Shown here: one piece after another, positions 7,432 through 16,425 of the stretch
Layout: each line of letters begins with the position of its first letter
How positions within the stretch are numbered: position 1 is the stretch's first letter
NCBI GenBank assembly: GCA_024400565.1
Contig: JAKSMQ010000025.1
Coordinates: forward strand, 1-33,552
DNA: 33,552 nucleotides
Origin: Bacteroidales bacterium
GTDB lineage: Bacteria > Bacteroidota > Bacteroidia > Bacteroidales > P3
Direction of reading: 5' to 3'
Position numbers and translations under genes: made by a program
The notes under the pieces: model-generated
Databases searched by the model: none
What the model was told of the DNA's origin: nothing
The model's input: only the letters and a program-made list of their open reading frames with translations

Positions 7432-10410
7432 ATGCGAATTCTTACCGACAATAAAACCCTTACAGCCTATGCAACAGATGCTAGCGCCTATAGAGAAATG
7501 CCCGAGGGTGTCTGTTTTCCGGGCAACACGGCAGACGTAGTCGAACTGGTCAAGCAGGCAGCCAGAGAAGGGAAATGCATCATTCCCAGGGCTGGCGGCA
7601 CGTCGCTTGCAGGCCAGGTGGTCGGTAAGGGCATAGTGGCCGATATTTCCCGTTACATGAACAGGGTTCACAAGGTCAACGGCAAGGAGCGTTGGGCATG
7701 GGTTGAGCCTGGAGTTGTTCGCGACGAGCTGAACCACGTGCTCAAGATGCAGGGGTTGTTCTTCAGTCCGGAGACATCGACCTCGAACCGATGCTGTATT
7801 GGCGGCATGATGGGCAACAACTCCTGCGGAACGCATTCGCTGGTTTATGGTTCAACACGCCATCATGTGCTAGAAGCTAAGGGCGTGCTGGCCGACGGGT
7901 CGGAAGAGCATTTCAAAGATTATTCGCTAGAGGAATTGGAACAACGTTTTGGCAACCGTTTTTGGGAGAGGGATTCCAATTCTCTGATAGAGAGTATCTA
8001 CGCCCAGCTGATTCGCTTTTATTTTGACCCCGAGATACGTAAGACTATAGAAGAAAACTACCCAGACCGAAGTCTGCGCAGACGTAGTTGCGGATATGCT
8101 ATCGACGAAGTAATAGCTGATCTTCCTTATAAGATTAATCTCTGTAAGTTGCTGACAGGAAGCGAAGGGACACTCTGTTTTACAACAGCCGTCAAGATAG
8201 ATCTCGACCCCGTTCCTCCTGCCGACAAGATGGTGGTCTGTGCCCATTGTGATACGCTCGAAAAGAGTTTCCTGGCCAATCTGGTTGCTTTGCGCCACGG
8301 GCCTGTAGCCGTAGAATTGATGGACGGACAGATTCTGGAACTGGCCAAGACCAATCCCGAACAGCTAAAGAACCGTTTCTTTGTTGAGGGTGAACCAGCT
8401 GCGCTGATTATTGCAGAGTTCAACGGCGACGAGATGGAGACCAAGGCTGCCGCCCTCGAGGCTGACCTCGCCAAGGAGGGTCTGGCTTACCAATGTACTC
8501 GGGTTTATGGCTCCAAAGTGGCAAAGGTTTGGGAATTGCGCAAGGCAGGAATGGGTGTTCTGAGCGGCATGAAGGGTGATGCCAAGCCCCTGAGTGTGAT
8601 AGAGGATACGGCAGTCGCCCCCGAGCGTCTGCCAGCCTATATGGCCGATTTCTTCGAAATGATGAAGCGTGTAGGCCTCAACTGCGTCTATTACGGACAC
8701 ATCAGCACGGGAGAGCTCCATCTGCGACCTATTCTCAACATAAAGACCAAAGAGGGTCGTGCCAAATTCCGCGAAGTAGCTAGAGAGAGTGCTTTGCTGG
8801 TTCGCAAACATAGAGGTAGTCTAAGTGGAGAGCATGGCGATGGCAGACTTCGTGGAGAATTCATCCCTTTGCTTTACGGAGAGGAGTGTTACGAGCTGAT
8901 GCGCCAGGTAAAACATTGCTGGGACCCTCAGGGAATCTTCAATATGAACAAGATTGTAGATACGCCTCCTATGGACGAGATGCTCCGTTTTGAGGTGGAT
9001 CAGCAATATCAGATAGAACAGCTGGTTGGCAACAAGACCGTCTTCAACTGGCGTGCGGCCTTTGATGAATGCAAGGTGGAAGGGGCTAGCGGGGTCCGTT
9101 CTCAGACCCACGCGCTAATGTGTTCGATAGAACAATGTAACGGGGCTGGGGACTGTCGCAAGTCTAATCTGATGGGCGGCACTCTTTGTCCTGCCTTCAA
9201 GGTGAGCGACCGCGATGAGCTGTTGTCTACCCGAGGACGTGCCAATATTCTGAGAGAGGCACTTACACGCGGTATTGATGGCAAGAGCCTTGATTCGCCC
9301 GAGTTGCATGAAGCACTCTATTCCTGTCTGGCCTGCAAGGCTTGCAAGGCTGAGTGTCCTTCGAATGTCGATATGACCCGTATCAGGGCCGAGATTCTCC
9401 AGCAGATGTATCTCAAGGAAGGAACGCCCTTCAGGTCTTTCATGGTGGCCCGCATGGCTATGGTAGAACGTTTGGGAAGCATGGTTCCAGCTCTCTACAA
9501 TTTCTTTGCCTCGAGCAAGAAATGGTCTGCCGTTATCAAGAAGAAGGTCCAGTTCTCGCCCCAAAGAGAGATTCCCCTGTTGAGTCCCAGAAGTATGCGC
9601 AAACTGGTCCGCAAGGAGTGTAGAAGACAGAAGAGTAGGGGAGGACGCAAGGTTTATCTCTTCGCGGACGAATTTACCAATTATCAGGAGGCCGAGCTGG
9701 GATTGACTTTTGCCCGTCTGTTATTGAAATTGGGTTATCAGGTTATTGTTCCCAGACACGTAGAAAGTGGGCGTGCCGCTATTTCGAAGGGTTGTCTCAA
9801 ACTGGCCAGGAAGTTTGCAATCAAGAATGTAAAACGATTAAGTAAAATCATTACCGACGATACTCCTTTGGTAGGTATTGAGCCGAGTTGCATACTCTCA
9901 TTCCGAGACGAATACCCCGATCTTGTTCCTCAGAAAATGCGCCAGGAGGCCATCCGCCTGGGAAAGAATGCTTTGCTGTTTGACGAATTTCTGATGAAAG
10001 AAATAGCAGACGGTTATATTGATCCTAAGCGTTTTGCAGGTTTGGATTGTGATATCTGGCTCCATGGCCATTGTCATCAGAAATCTTTGGTAGGCATTCA
10101 GAAATGTGCCGAACTTTTAGGTCAGATTGAAGGGGCAAAAGTCCACGTAATTCCCAGCAGCTGTTGTGGAATGGCGGGCAGTTTTGGCTATGAGGAAGAA
10201 CACTATAAGACCTCGCTCGCTATCGGGGAGATGGTCCTTTTCCCGACCATACGTCGGGCCAAGAAGGCCGAAAACGAGGCTCATCCCGCGTTCATTATCG
10301 CTCCGGGAACGTCCTGCCGCCAGCAGATTGCAGACGGAACGGGCTTTAAGGCAATTCATCCTGTGGAGTTCCTGTATTCCAGGCTGACGGCTGAACAAGA
10401 CAGAATGTAA
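7432..10410 (+). CDS. GlcD/GlcF-type fused FAD and iron-sulfur dehydrogenase (D-lactate dehydrogenase-like)
   Basis: This protein of 992 residues joins an FAD-linked oxidase domain (about 10-530, with the PRAGGTSLAGQ and NNSCGTHS flavin-binding segments and SGEHGDGR near the C-terminal part of that domain) to a dicluster ferredoxin unit (CNGAGDCR near 569 and CLACKACKAECP near 630) and a CCG-type heterodisulfide-reductase-like domain (GHCHQKSL, and SSCCGMAGSFG near 908). Such fusions oxidise D-2-hydroxy acids, mostly D-lactate or glycolate, and feed electrons to quinones at the inner membrane. The ATG at 7432 is preferred to the TTG at 7393, because the flavin domain starts just after it. No lactate permease or lut gene adjoins it. 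The exact substrate is not settled. Confidence 0.85.
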   Translation: MRILTDNKTLTAYATDASAYREMPEGVCFPGNTADVVELVKQAAREGKCIIPRAGGTSLAGQVVGKGIVADISRYMNRVHKVNGKERWAWVEPGVVRDELNHVLKMQGLFFSPETSTSNRCCIGGMMGNNSCGTHSLVYGSTRHHVLEAKGVLADGSEEHFKDYSLEELEQRFGNRFWERDSNSLIESIYAQLIRFYFDPEIRKTIEENYPDRSLRRRSCGYAIDEVIADLPYKINLCKLLTGSEGTLCFTTAVKIDLDPVPPADKMVVCAHCDTLEKSFLANLVALRHGPVAVELMDGQILELAKTNPEQLKNRFFVEGEPAALIIAEFNGDEMETKAAALEADLAKEGLAYQCTRVYGSKVAKVWELRKAGMGVLSGMKGDAKPLSVIEDTAVAPERLPAYMADFFEMMKRVGLNCVYYGHISTGELHLRPILNIKTKEGRAKFREVARESALLVRKHRGSLSGEHGDGRLRGEFIPLLYGEECYELMRQVKHCWDPQGIFNMNKIVDTPPMDEMLRFEVDQQYQIEQLVGNKTVFNWRAAFDECKVEGASGVRSQTHALMCSIEQCNGAGDCRKSNLMGGTLCPAFKVSDRDELLSTRGRANILREALTRGIDGKSLDSPELHEALYSCLACKACKAECPSNVDMTRIRAEILQQMYLKEGTPFRSFMVARMAMVERLGSMVPALYNFFASSKKWSAVIKKKVQFSPQREIPLLSPRSMRKLVRKECRRQKSRGGRKVYLFADEFTNYQEAELGLTFARLLLKLGYQVIVPRHVESGRAAISKGCLKLARKFAIKNVKRLSKIITDDTPLVGIEPSCILSFRDEYPDLVPQKMRQEAIRLGKNALLFDEFLMKEIADGYIDPKRFAGLDCDIWLHGHCHQKSLVGIQKCAELLGQIEGAKVHVIPSSCCGMAGSFGYEEEHYKTSLAIGEMVLFPTIRRAKKAENEAHPAFIIAPGTSCRQQIADGTGFKAIHPVEFLYSRLTAEQDRM

Positions 10411-10731
10411 AAGAAGAATTGGGAGAAATAAGAATTTTGCAAGGATGCAGACAAATATTAGGGAAAGAGAAGAACACTTTTCGGGCATCTAACCAGCACT
10501 TTCTCGGCACCTTCTCAGCACCTAGGCTCCACCACAGGCAGGTCAAAGTGCCCGGAATGTGGAGGCAATATGCTCCCAATGTGCCGTCAACCTTGTCTGA
10601 AAGCGAAAAGAGCGTGGTATGCAAGAGGAAAATGTGTGCGAAATATGCCACTCGTCAATGGGTAGAAAGCATGGGTGGAGAGCTTTTTCGATAATTAGAA
10701 AAAACTTTATTTCCATATCAGAAAAAAAGCG
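10411..10731. other. intergenic region upstream of thrS
   Basis: Nothing gene-like is supported. The short frames here lack domains and overlap both strands. The stretch is GC-mixed and carries no clear terminator for the dehydrogenase gene. The thrS promoter lies at its right edge. Confidence 0.5.
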
Positions 10732-10739
10732 TATATTTG
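10732..10739 (+). promoter_or_regulatory. -7 element TATATTTG of thrS
   Basis: TATATTTG followed by C fits the Bacteroidetes consensus and sits 68 nt before the thrS ATG. It leaves a leader of roughly 60 nt. No matching -33 box is clear. I see no T-box or other known aminoacyl-tRNA-synthetase leader. Confidence 0.5.
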
Positions 10740-10807
10740 CAGTTTGAAATCTTGCGGTTCTGTTTGCCGTTAAGACTGTATATTAACTTAATAAATAAAA
10801 ATAATAC

Positions 10808-12769
10808 ATGTTAGTCAAAGTCAAAAACCACGGAGAAATCCAAGTAGAGGCTGGCGTATCGTTTATTGACGCGCTCAAGGCTCTCGATCCTGCGCTACTC
10901 AATAATGCTGTAGCAGCCAAAGACGTGAACGGTCAGATTTTTGACCTCCGAACTAACGTGGAGAACGATACTGAAATTACTCTCGTCGAGATAGGCACCG
11001 AAGACGCTCTCCACGTTCTTCGTCACACTACCGCCCATATTATGGCTGAAGCCGTCCAGAACCTCTTCCCCGAAGCTAAGGTTACCATCGGTCCTGCTAC
11101 CGACAACGGCTTCTTCTACGACTTCGATTTCCGTCCCTTCACCCGCGAAGACCTCGATGCTATCGAGAAGGAAATGAAGAGCATCATCAAGAAATGTCCC
11201 CGCATCGAACGCCGCGTGGTTACCCGCGACGAGGCTCACGCTTTCTTTGCTGAGAAAGGCGAGACCTATAAGCTCGAACTTATTGATGCTATCGACGCAG
11301 ACAAGACTATCACTCTCTACACCCAGAACAATTTTACCGACCTCTGCACCGGTCCTCATATCCTCAGCACCAAGCTCATCAAGGGATTCAAGCTCCTCAG
11401 CTCTTCTACCGCTTATTGGCGTGCCAATAAGGATAATGCAACCTTGAGCCGCATCCATGGTACCGCTTTCTTCAGCAAAGAAGACCTCGATAAGTATATG
11501 GAATATCTTGAAGATATCAAGAATCGCGACCACAACCGCATAGGCCGCGAGATGGGTCTCTTTACCACCGTTGACGTTATTGGTCAGGGTCTTCCCCTAC
11601 TGATGCCTAAGGGTGCCAAGATTATCCAGACTCTGCAGAGATGGATTGAGGATACTGAGGATAACGAGTGGGGCTACACCCGTACCAAGACTCCTCTCTT
11701 TGCCAAGAGCGACCTTTATAAGATTTCCGGCCATTGGGATCATTATAAGGATGGAATGTTTGTATTGGGCAACGAAGAGAAAGACCCCGAGGTTTTTGCT
11801 CTCCGTCCTATGACCTGTCCTTTCCAGTATTTTGTATACAAGGCTACCCAGAAGAGCTATCGCGACCTTCCCTGCCGCTATAGCGAGACTTCTACTCTGT
11901 TCCGCAACGAGGATAGTGGTGAGATGCATGGCCTCACCCGTGTCCGTCAGTTTACCATTAGCGAAGGTCACCTTATCGTCCGTCCCGACCAGATGGTTGA
12001 GGAATTCAAGAAATGTATCGCATTGGCACAATATTGTCTGCGTACTCTTGGTCTTGAGGAGGATGTAACCTATCATCTCTCAAAGTGGGATCCCAACAAC
12101 CGTACCAAGTACATCGGCGAACCCGAAGTTTGGGAGCAGACTGAAAATAGCATCCGTCAGATTCTGAGCGAACTCAATATCCCCTTTACCGAGGATGTCG
12201 GAGAGGCAGCCTTCTATGGTCCTAAGGTCGATATCAACGCCCGCAACGTGTACGGCAAGGAAGATACCATGATTACCGTTCAATGGGATGCTCTCCTGGC
12301 TTATCAGTACGATATGTACTATATTGACCATAATGGCGAAAAGGTACGTCCTTATATCATCCATCGTACCTCGATGGGTTGCTACGAAAGAACCCTCGCA
12401 TGGCTTACTGAGAAATACGCAGGCAAGTTCCCCACCTGGCTCTGCCCCGAGCAGGTTCGCGTACTCTCTATCAGCGAGAAATACAACGACTATGCACATG
12501 CTGTTGAGCAGGAACTCCATCGTAATGGCATCCTCGTTACCTGTGACGATCGTAGCGAGAAGATTGGTAAGAAAATTGCAGAATGCCGCAACGACCGCGT
12601 TCCTTATATGCTCGTTGTCGGTCAGAAGGAAGAGGAAGAGAAGACTGTTGCCGTTCGCAGCCGCTACGATGGCGATGCTGGAAGCAAGCCTCTCTCAACC
12701 TTCATTAACGAGATTTGCGAAGAAATCCGTACCAAGGCTATTCGCAAAGAGCTTAAACAGGATAAATAG
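10808..12769 (+). CDS. thrS: threonine-tRNA ligase
   Basis: The 653-residue length is normal for bacterial ThrRS. It has an N-terminal TGS domain (about 1-62), an editing domain with RHTTAHIMAEA (about 71-81) that clears Ser from tRNA-Thr, the class II catalytic core with motif 2 (SETSTLFRNEDSGEMHGL, RVRQFT) and motif 3 (IHRTSMGCYERTLAWL), and a C-terminal anticodon-binding domain (VRVLSISEKYNDYA onward). It charges tRNA-Thr in the cytosol. The codon choice is strongly biased, as expected for a highly expressed gene. Confidence 0.97.
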   Translation: MLVKVKNHGEIQVEAGVSFIDALKALDPALLNNAVAAKDVNGQIFDLRTNVENDTEITLVEIGTEDALHVLRHTTAHIMAEAVQNLFPEAKVTIGPATDNGFFYDFDFRPFTREDLDAIEKEMKSIIKKCPRIERRVVTRDEAHAFFAEKGETYKLELIDAIDADKTITLYTQNNFTDLCTGPHILSTKLIKGFKLLSSSTAYWRANKDNATLSRIHGTAFFSKEDLDKYMEYLEDIKNRDHNRIGREMGLFTTVDVIGQGLPLLMPKGAKIIQTLQRWIEDTEDNEWGYTRTKTPLFAKSDLYKISGHWDHYKDGMFVLGNEEKDPEVFALRPMTCPFQYFVYKATQKSYRDLPCRYSETSTLFRNEDSGEMHGLTRVRQFTISEGHLIVRPDQMVEEFKKCIALAQYCLRTLGLEEDVTYHLSKWDPNNRTKYIGEPEVWEQTENSIRQILSELNIPFTEDVGEAAFYGPKVDINARNVYGKEDTMITVQWDALLAYQYDMYYIDHNGEKVRPYIIHRTSMGCYERTLAWLTEKYAGKFPTWLCPEQVRVLSISEKYNDYAHAVEQELHRNGILVTCDDRSEKIGKKIAECRNDRVPYMLVVGQKEEEEKTVAVRSRYDGDAGSKPLSTFINEICEEIRTKAIRKELKQDK

Positions 12770-12777
12770 TTCAATTA

Positions 12778-12870
12778 TAGAGGTATAATAGTTCCTCTAC
12801 ATGATGAACAATAATTGCCATCATAGAGGCATAACTAGTCCCTCAATAAGTTGAATAATAATTGCCATCT
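12778..12870. repeat. tandem duplication of ~46 bp after thrS
   Basis: Two adjacent copies start TAGAGGTATAATAGT (12778) and TAGAGGCATAACTAGT (about 12824) and both end in ATAATTGCCATC. The second copy leads into the main terminator stem. The first copy has its own short inverted repeat (AGAGG and CCTCT). It looks like a duplicated terminator region. Confidence 0.7.
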
Positions 12871-12894
12871 GCATTATGCTTGCAGATGGCAATT
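12860..12894 (+). terminator. thrS terminator hairpin
   Basis: A perfect 13-bp stem (12860-12872 with 12882-12894) encloses a 9-nt loop. The downstream tract is only moderately T-rich (CCTTTC). The stem length makes it a strong transcript end. Confidence 0.8.
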
Positions 12895-13086
12895 CCTTTC
12901 AAACAGCCCACGCGAAGTTTTCCTTCATACAAACTATTAGCAAAAAGACAATCTATAATCAGGAGAAGTACTATACTTAATACATGTAAATAGCATGTTT
13001 AGAATATTAAACCATTATGTTTATTGGAGAGAAATACTATGGTTATGAGTCGTCTTCTTTCAATTGCGTTTGGGATATCTGGATAT
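12895..13086. other. AT-rich intergenic region
   Basis: No gene, promoter or known RNA is recognised between the thrS terminator and the tRNA-Gly terminator. Confidence 0.4.
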
Positions 13087-13118
13087 AATAAAAGCCGCAG
13101 GCATTCTTGCTACGGCTT
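13087..13118 (-). terminator. terminator after tRNA-Gly
   Basis: On the minus strand AAGCCG (13118-13113) pairs with CGGCTT (13097-13092), with extra pairing inside the loop, and is followed by a T-rich run (TTTTATTATA). It lies 7 nt beyond the tRNA 3' end. Confidence 0.65.
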
Positions 13119-13124
13119 CTGAAG

Positions 13125-13197
13125 AGCGACAAACGGGGTTCGAACCCGCGACCTGCGGCTTGGGAAGCCGCCGCTCTGCCAACTGAGCTATTGTCGC
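13125..13197 (-). tRNA. tRNA-Gly (anticodon CCC)
   Basis: A full cloverleaf is visible. The acceptor stem is GCGACAA paired with TTGTCGC, followed by a T discriminator (13125). The D-arm contains AGCTCAGTTGGCAGAGC. The anticodon stem GCGGC/GCCGC carries the loop TTCCCAA, so the anticodon is CCC. The T-arm carries GGTTCGAAC. CCA is not encoded. It lies 32 nt downstream of aroQ on the same strand and may be read from the same promoter. Confidence 0.95.
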
Positions 13198-13229
13198 AAA
13201 CTAAAAATAATAACTACAAAAGAGTATTA

Positions 13230-13676
13230 TTATTGTGTAAGGATGTTATTTTTTTCTTTTTTATTCACAAGACTCTTTACTGCATAGATATATCCATCCA
13301 ACCCTAACCCACAAATAACGCCCATGCATACGTCACTCAAAAGCGAATGTCGTCTATACTCTTCGCGTGCATAAATATTGCTGATATGAACCTCTATTGC
13401 AGGAGTTGTTACCGAAGCTAATGCGTCGTGGATGGCTACCGATGTGTGGCTGTATCCTCCAGCATTGATAACAATTCCATCGTAAGAGAATCCAACCTCA
13501 TGAATCTTGTTTATCAGTTCTCCTTCCACATTGCTTTGATAATAATCAAACTCTACGGATGGGAAGATCTGTTTCATCTTATCTAATAGAGACTCAAAGG
13601 TATCTGTACCATATATTTCGGGTTGTCTGATACCAAGCAGATTCAAATTGGGGCCGTTGAGAATTAAGATTTTCAT
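13230..13676 (-). CDS. aroQ: type II 3-dehydroquinate dehydratase
   Basis: This enzyme converts 3-dehydroquinate to 3-dehydroshikimate in the shikimate pathway for aromatic amino acids. Its 148 residues and flavodoxin-like fold fit the dodecameric type II enzyme. Visible landmarks are NGPNLNLLG (7-15), the catalytic Tyr22 in the flexible loop (RQPEIYG), the NAGGYSHTS substrate loop (71-79), HISN with the catalytic base His97, and REEYRRHS. The C-terminal KEKNN tail is basic. It lies between gdhA (with its own terminator) and tRNA-Gly. Confidence 0.97.
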   Translation of the reverse strand: MKILILNGPNLNLLGIRQPEIYGTDTFESLLDKMKQIFPSVEFDYYQSNVEGELINKIHEVGFSYDGIVINAGGYSHTSVAIHDALASVTTPAIEVHISNIYAREEYRRHSLLSDVCMGVICGLGLDGYIYAVKSLVNKKEKNNILTQ

Positions 13677-13754
13677 TTCAGAGAATAATAAGGCGTAGGG
13701 TTATTGTTAAAGAGTAACCTGCAGAAAGGGATTCTTATTGAAGAATACAAATTT

Positions 13755-13788
13755 TGGGAAAAGAAAGCCGCTCGATGGAGCGGCTTTC
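13755..13788 (-). terminator. gdhA terminator
   Basis: An 11-bp perfect stem GAAAGCCGCTC/GAGCGGCTTTC (13763-13788) with a 4-nt loop is followed on the minus strand by a T-run (13755-13762 read as TCTTTTCC). It lies 32 nt beyond the gdhA stop and separates it from aroQ. Confidence 0.9.
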
Positions 13789-13819
13789 GGAGGTTATCTT
13801 ATAGATATTGAATAGTCTA

Positions 13820-15163
13820 TTAGATGATACCCTGAGCGAGCATAGCATCAGCAACGCGCATGAAACCAGCGATGTTAGCACCCTTAACATAGTTAATGTT
13901 GCCCTTAGCGTCGGTACCATATTTAACGCACATGTCGTAGATGTCGTTCATGATCTTGTGGAGTTTCTCGTCAACCTCTTCAGCGGTCCAGTTGCGGTGT
14001 TCAGCATTCTGGCAGATTTCGAGGCCGGAGGTAGCAACGCCACCAGCGTTTACAGCCTTACCAGGAGCGAAGGGAACCTTAGCTTTCTGTACAGCTGCGA
14101 TAGCCTTAGGCTGGCAACCCATGTTGGAAACTTCAGCTACATACTGTACGCCGTTAGCGATGAGTTCCTTAGCGTCCTTCTCATCGAGCTCGTTCTGGAA
14201 AGCGCAGGGGCAAGCGATGTCGCACTTAACGCTCCAAGCCTTCTTACCGGCGGTGAACTTAGCAGCTTTGGGGAACTTGGTAGCCATGTCCTCAACCTTG
14301 TTGCGGTTGGAAGCACGCATATCAAGCATATAGTCGATCATCTCTTTGGTGATACCCTTAGGCATTTCGCAAACGCCGTCAGGACCGGAGATAGCAACAA
14401 CCTTAGCACCGAGTTCGAGAGCCTTGGTAGCAGCACCCCAAGCTACGTTACCGAAGCCGGAGAGAGCAATCTTCTTGCCCTTCATGGTGTCGCCATTCTG
14501 CTTAACCATGCGTTCTACATAGTACATAGCGCCGAAACCGGTAGCCTCGGGACGGATGAGGGAACCACCCCAACCAAAGCTCTTACCAGTGAGGGCACCA
14601 GTGCTGTGCTCGCGAGCGAGTTTCTTGTACATACCGTACATGTAACCAATTTCGCGGCCACCAACGCCTACGTCACCAGCGGGGCTGTCCTGATCGGGAC
14701 CAATGTTACGCCAGAGTTCGTAAACGAAAGCCTGGCAGAAACGCATGATTTCAGCGTCGCTCTTGCCCATAGGATCGAAGTCAGCGCCACCCTTACCGCC
14801 ACCGAGAGGAAGCATGGTAAGGCTGTTCTTGAAGATCTGCTCGAAACCGAGGAACTTCAGCATGGACTCGTTAACAGCGGGGTGGAAACGGAGACCGCCC
14901 TTGTATGCACCGAGAGCTGCGTTGAACTGTACGCGGTAACCGAGGTTAACCTGGGTGTTGCCCTGGTCGTCTACCCATACTACGCGGAATTTGAAGATAC
15001 GATCGGGCTCTACAAGGCGCTCAACGATTTTTGCTGCCTCGTATTTGGGGTTCTCGTTGTAAACCTCTTCGATGGACTCGAGAACCTCCTGAACGGCCTG
15101 TAAGTACTCGTTTTCGCCTGGATGCTTGGCTTCCAGGTTCTTCATAATCTCTTTTACTTTCAT
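13820..15163 (-). CDS. gdhA: NADP-specific glutamate dehydrogenase
   Basis: This 447-residue hexameric enzyme aminates 2-oxoglutarate with ammonium and NADPH and is the main ammonium-assimilation route in many gut Bacteroidales. Landmarks are YKGGLRFHP (substrate pocket), PLGGGKGGADFDP with the catalytic Lys, GPDQDSPAGDVGVGGREIGYM, GWGGSLIRPEATGFG, and the Rossmann segment KKIALSGFGNVAWGAA. A -7 element lies 46 nt upstream and a strong terminator downstream, so it is monocistronic. The biased codons create a long antisense frame (13808-15103) that is not a gene. Confidence 0.98.
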   Translation of the reverse strand: MKVKEIMKNLEAKHPGENEYLQAVQEVLESIEEVYNENPKYEAAKIVERLVEPDRIFKFRVVWVDDQGNTQVNLGYRVQFNAALGAYKGGLRFHPAVNESMLKFLGFEQIFKNSLTMLPLGGGKGGADFDPMGKSDAEIMRFCQAFVYELWRNIGPDQDSPAGDVGVGGREIGYMYGMYKKLAREHSTGALTGKSFGWGGSLIRPEATGFGAMYYVERMVKQNGDTMKGKKIALSGFGNVAWGAATKALELGAKVVAISGPDGVCEMPKGITKEMIDYMLDMRASNRNKVEDMATKFPKAAKFTAGKKAWSVKCDIACPCAFQNELDEKDAKELIANGVQYVAEVSNMGCQPKAIAAVQKAKVPFAPGKAVNAGGVATSGLEICQNAEHRNWTAEEVDEKLHKIMNDIYDMCVKYGTDAKGNINYVKGANIAGFMRVADAMLAQGII

Positions 15164-15209
15164 GATATTGAATAGTTTAAATTAAACTTTAAGTGTAGAA
15201 ATTTGATTA

Positions 15210-15217
15210 CAAAGATA
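15210..15217 (-). promoter_or_regulatory. -7 element of gdhA
   Basis: The minus strand reads TATCTTTG followed by T, matching the Bacteroidetes consensus, 46 nt before the gdhA ATG. No clear -33 TTTG is seen at the usual distance. Confidence 0.6.
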
Positions 15218-15327
15218 CGACTTTATTTTGACCTGAAAAAACTTTTTTGTATTATTTTTCAAACTTATCAACAATAGATTGCTCATATCTTCTTTATAAG
15301 GTAGGTTTATATGTCTTTTTTTATTTG

Positions 15328-15335
15328 TATTTTTG
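15328..15335 (+). promoter_or_regulatory. -7 element of the alpha/beta hydrolase gene
   Basis: TATTTTTG followed by C matches the consensus and lies 38 nt before the ATG at 15374. The gene is divergent from gdhA, and the two promoters are about 110 nt apart. Confidence 0.6.
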
Positions 15336-15373
15336 CAATTGAAAGTTTAACCACCTTAAATGCATAACATCCT

Positions 15374-16186
15374 ATGGAACAACATAAAATAGTCAATATA
15401 GATGGTCGTAGAGTTCACTATCGTGACGAAGGTAGCCATTTTTCTAAAACTGTGGTGTTGCTTCATGGTTTTCTGCAGACTCTTGACGTATGGACCCCCA
15501 TTCAGTTAAAACTGATGCACGAAATGCGTGTTGTGACTATCGATCTCTTGGGTCATGGGTACACAGATTGTTCTTCTGATATTCATACGATGGAGATGAT
15601 GGCTGACACGGTTTATCGTGTGCTGGATGAGATAGGGGTTGAGAAATGTGTTATGATAGGTCATTCTATGGGAGGTTATGTTGCATTGGCTTTTGCAGAA
15701 CGATATCCGTATATGCTGAAAGGGTTAGGTCTTATCCATTCTCATGCCCTTCAAGATACCGATACCCACCGCAACGACCGTATGATAGCTTGCAGTCTGG
15801 CTGAAACAAATAAGGCTAGTTATGTGTTGAGCTTTATCAATGATTTATTCGACCCAGGTAAGAGGTCTTACCTTACTCGTGAAATCTCCATTCTGCAGCA
15901 ACAATGTCTTGAAACCTCTAAGATAGGTATTATTGCTGCACAGAAAGGAATGTCGTTGCGCCCCAATCGTATCAAGGTTCTGACCAATCTTGATTATCCT
16001 ATTCTCTTTATTTACGGCAAGAATGACCCACGTGTTCCTATTGAAATAGCTGTATCACAGGCAATGGTAGCTCGTAAAGCTGAGATTATGGTACTTGATG
16101 GCGTGGCTCATATGGCTCATTTTGAGGAATGCGATTACGTAGGTCAAAAGATTAAAGATTATGTAATGAATTGTTACATAAATTAA
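15374..16186 (+). CDS. alpha/beta-fold hydrolase
   Basis: This 270-residue cytosolic protein has a complete alpha/beta-hydrolase core: oxyanion segment LLHGF (29-33), nucleophile elbow GHSMGG with Ser98, acid region YGKNDPRVP, and the catalytic His in the VAHMAHFEE stretch near the C-terminus. The lid region (about 120-190) is variable and gives no substrate clue. Similar proteins are esterases or C-C hydrolases. It has its own promoter and terminator. Confidence 0.85.
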   Translation: MEQHKIVNIDGRRVHYRDEGSHFSKTVVLLHGFLQTLDVWTPIQLKLMHEMRVVTIDLLGHGYTDCSSDIHTMEMMADTVYRVLDEIGVEKCVMIGHSMGGYVALAFAERYPYMLKGLGLIHSHALQDTDTHRNDRMIACSLAETNKASYVLSFINDLFDPGKRSYLTREISILQQQCLETSKIGIIAAQKGMSLRPNRIKVLTNLDYPILFIYGKNDPRVPIEIAVSQAMVARKAEIMVLDGVAHMAHFEECDYVGQKIKDYVMNCYIN

Positions 16187-16228
16187 GAAAGATATAATTA
16201 TTTCATACTGCACTGGTTAATATGAGGG

Positions 16229-16257
16229 GAGGCGCTTGAAAAAGCGCCTCTCTGGTT
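16229..16257 (+). terminator. terminator after the alpha/beta hydrolase
   Basis: GAGGCGCTT (16229-16237) pairs with AAGCGCCTC (16242-16250) around a GAAA tetraloop, followed by a short T-rich tract. Confidence 0.85.
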
Positions 16258-16370
16258 TATAATTCAATGGGCTGATTTTCTCTACATAGAATCAATATGC
16301 GACGTAAAGGACGTGATTTATGTACAACATCAAGGAAGAAGGTCGTTCTGATAATTCTCTAAAGGGTATG

Positions 16371-16401
16371 AAAAAAGCCAGCAGAGATTGTCTCTGCTGG
16401 C
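16371..16401 (-). terminator. terminator after the C25 peptidase
   Basis: An 11-bp perfect stem GCCAGCAGAGA/TCTCTGCTGGC (16377-16401) with a 3-nt loop is followed on the minus strand by six T. It lies about 25 nt beyond the gene. Confidence 0.92.
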
Positions 16402-16425
16402 CTATGGGTAACAATCAGATTGATA

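Noticed and set aside
10419-10694. Short plus-strand frame between the dehydrogenase and thrS
   Set aside because: It has no domain or promoter. The opposite strand is equally open.
13808-15103. 431-codon plus-strand frame opposite gdhA
   Set aside because: It is the antisense shadow of a gene with strongly biased codons. It shows no domain, and gdhA is certain.
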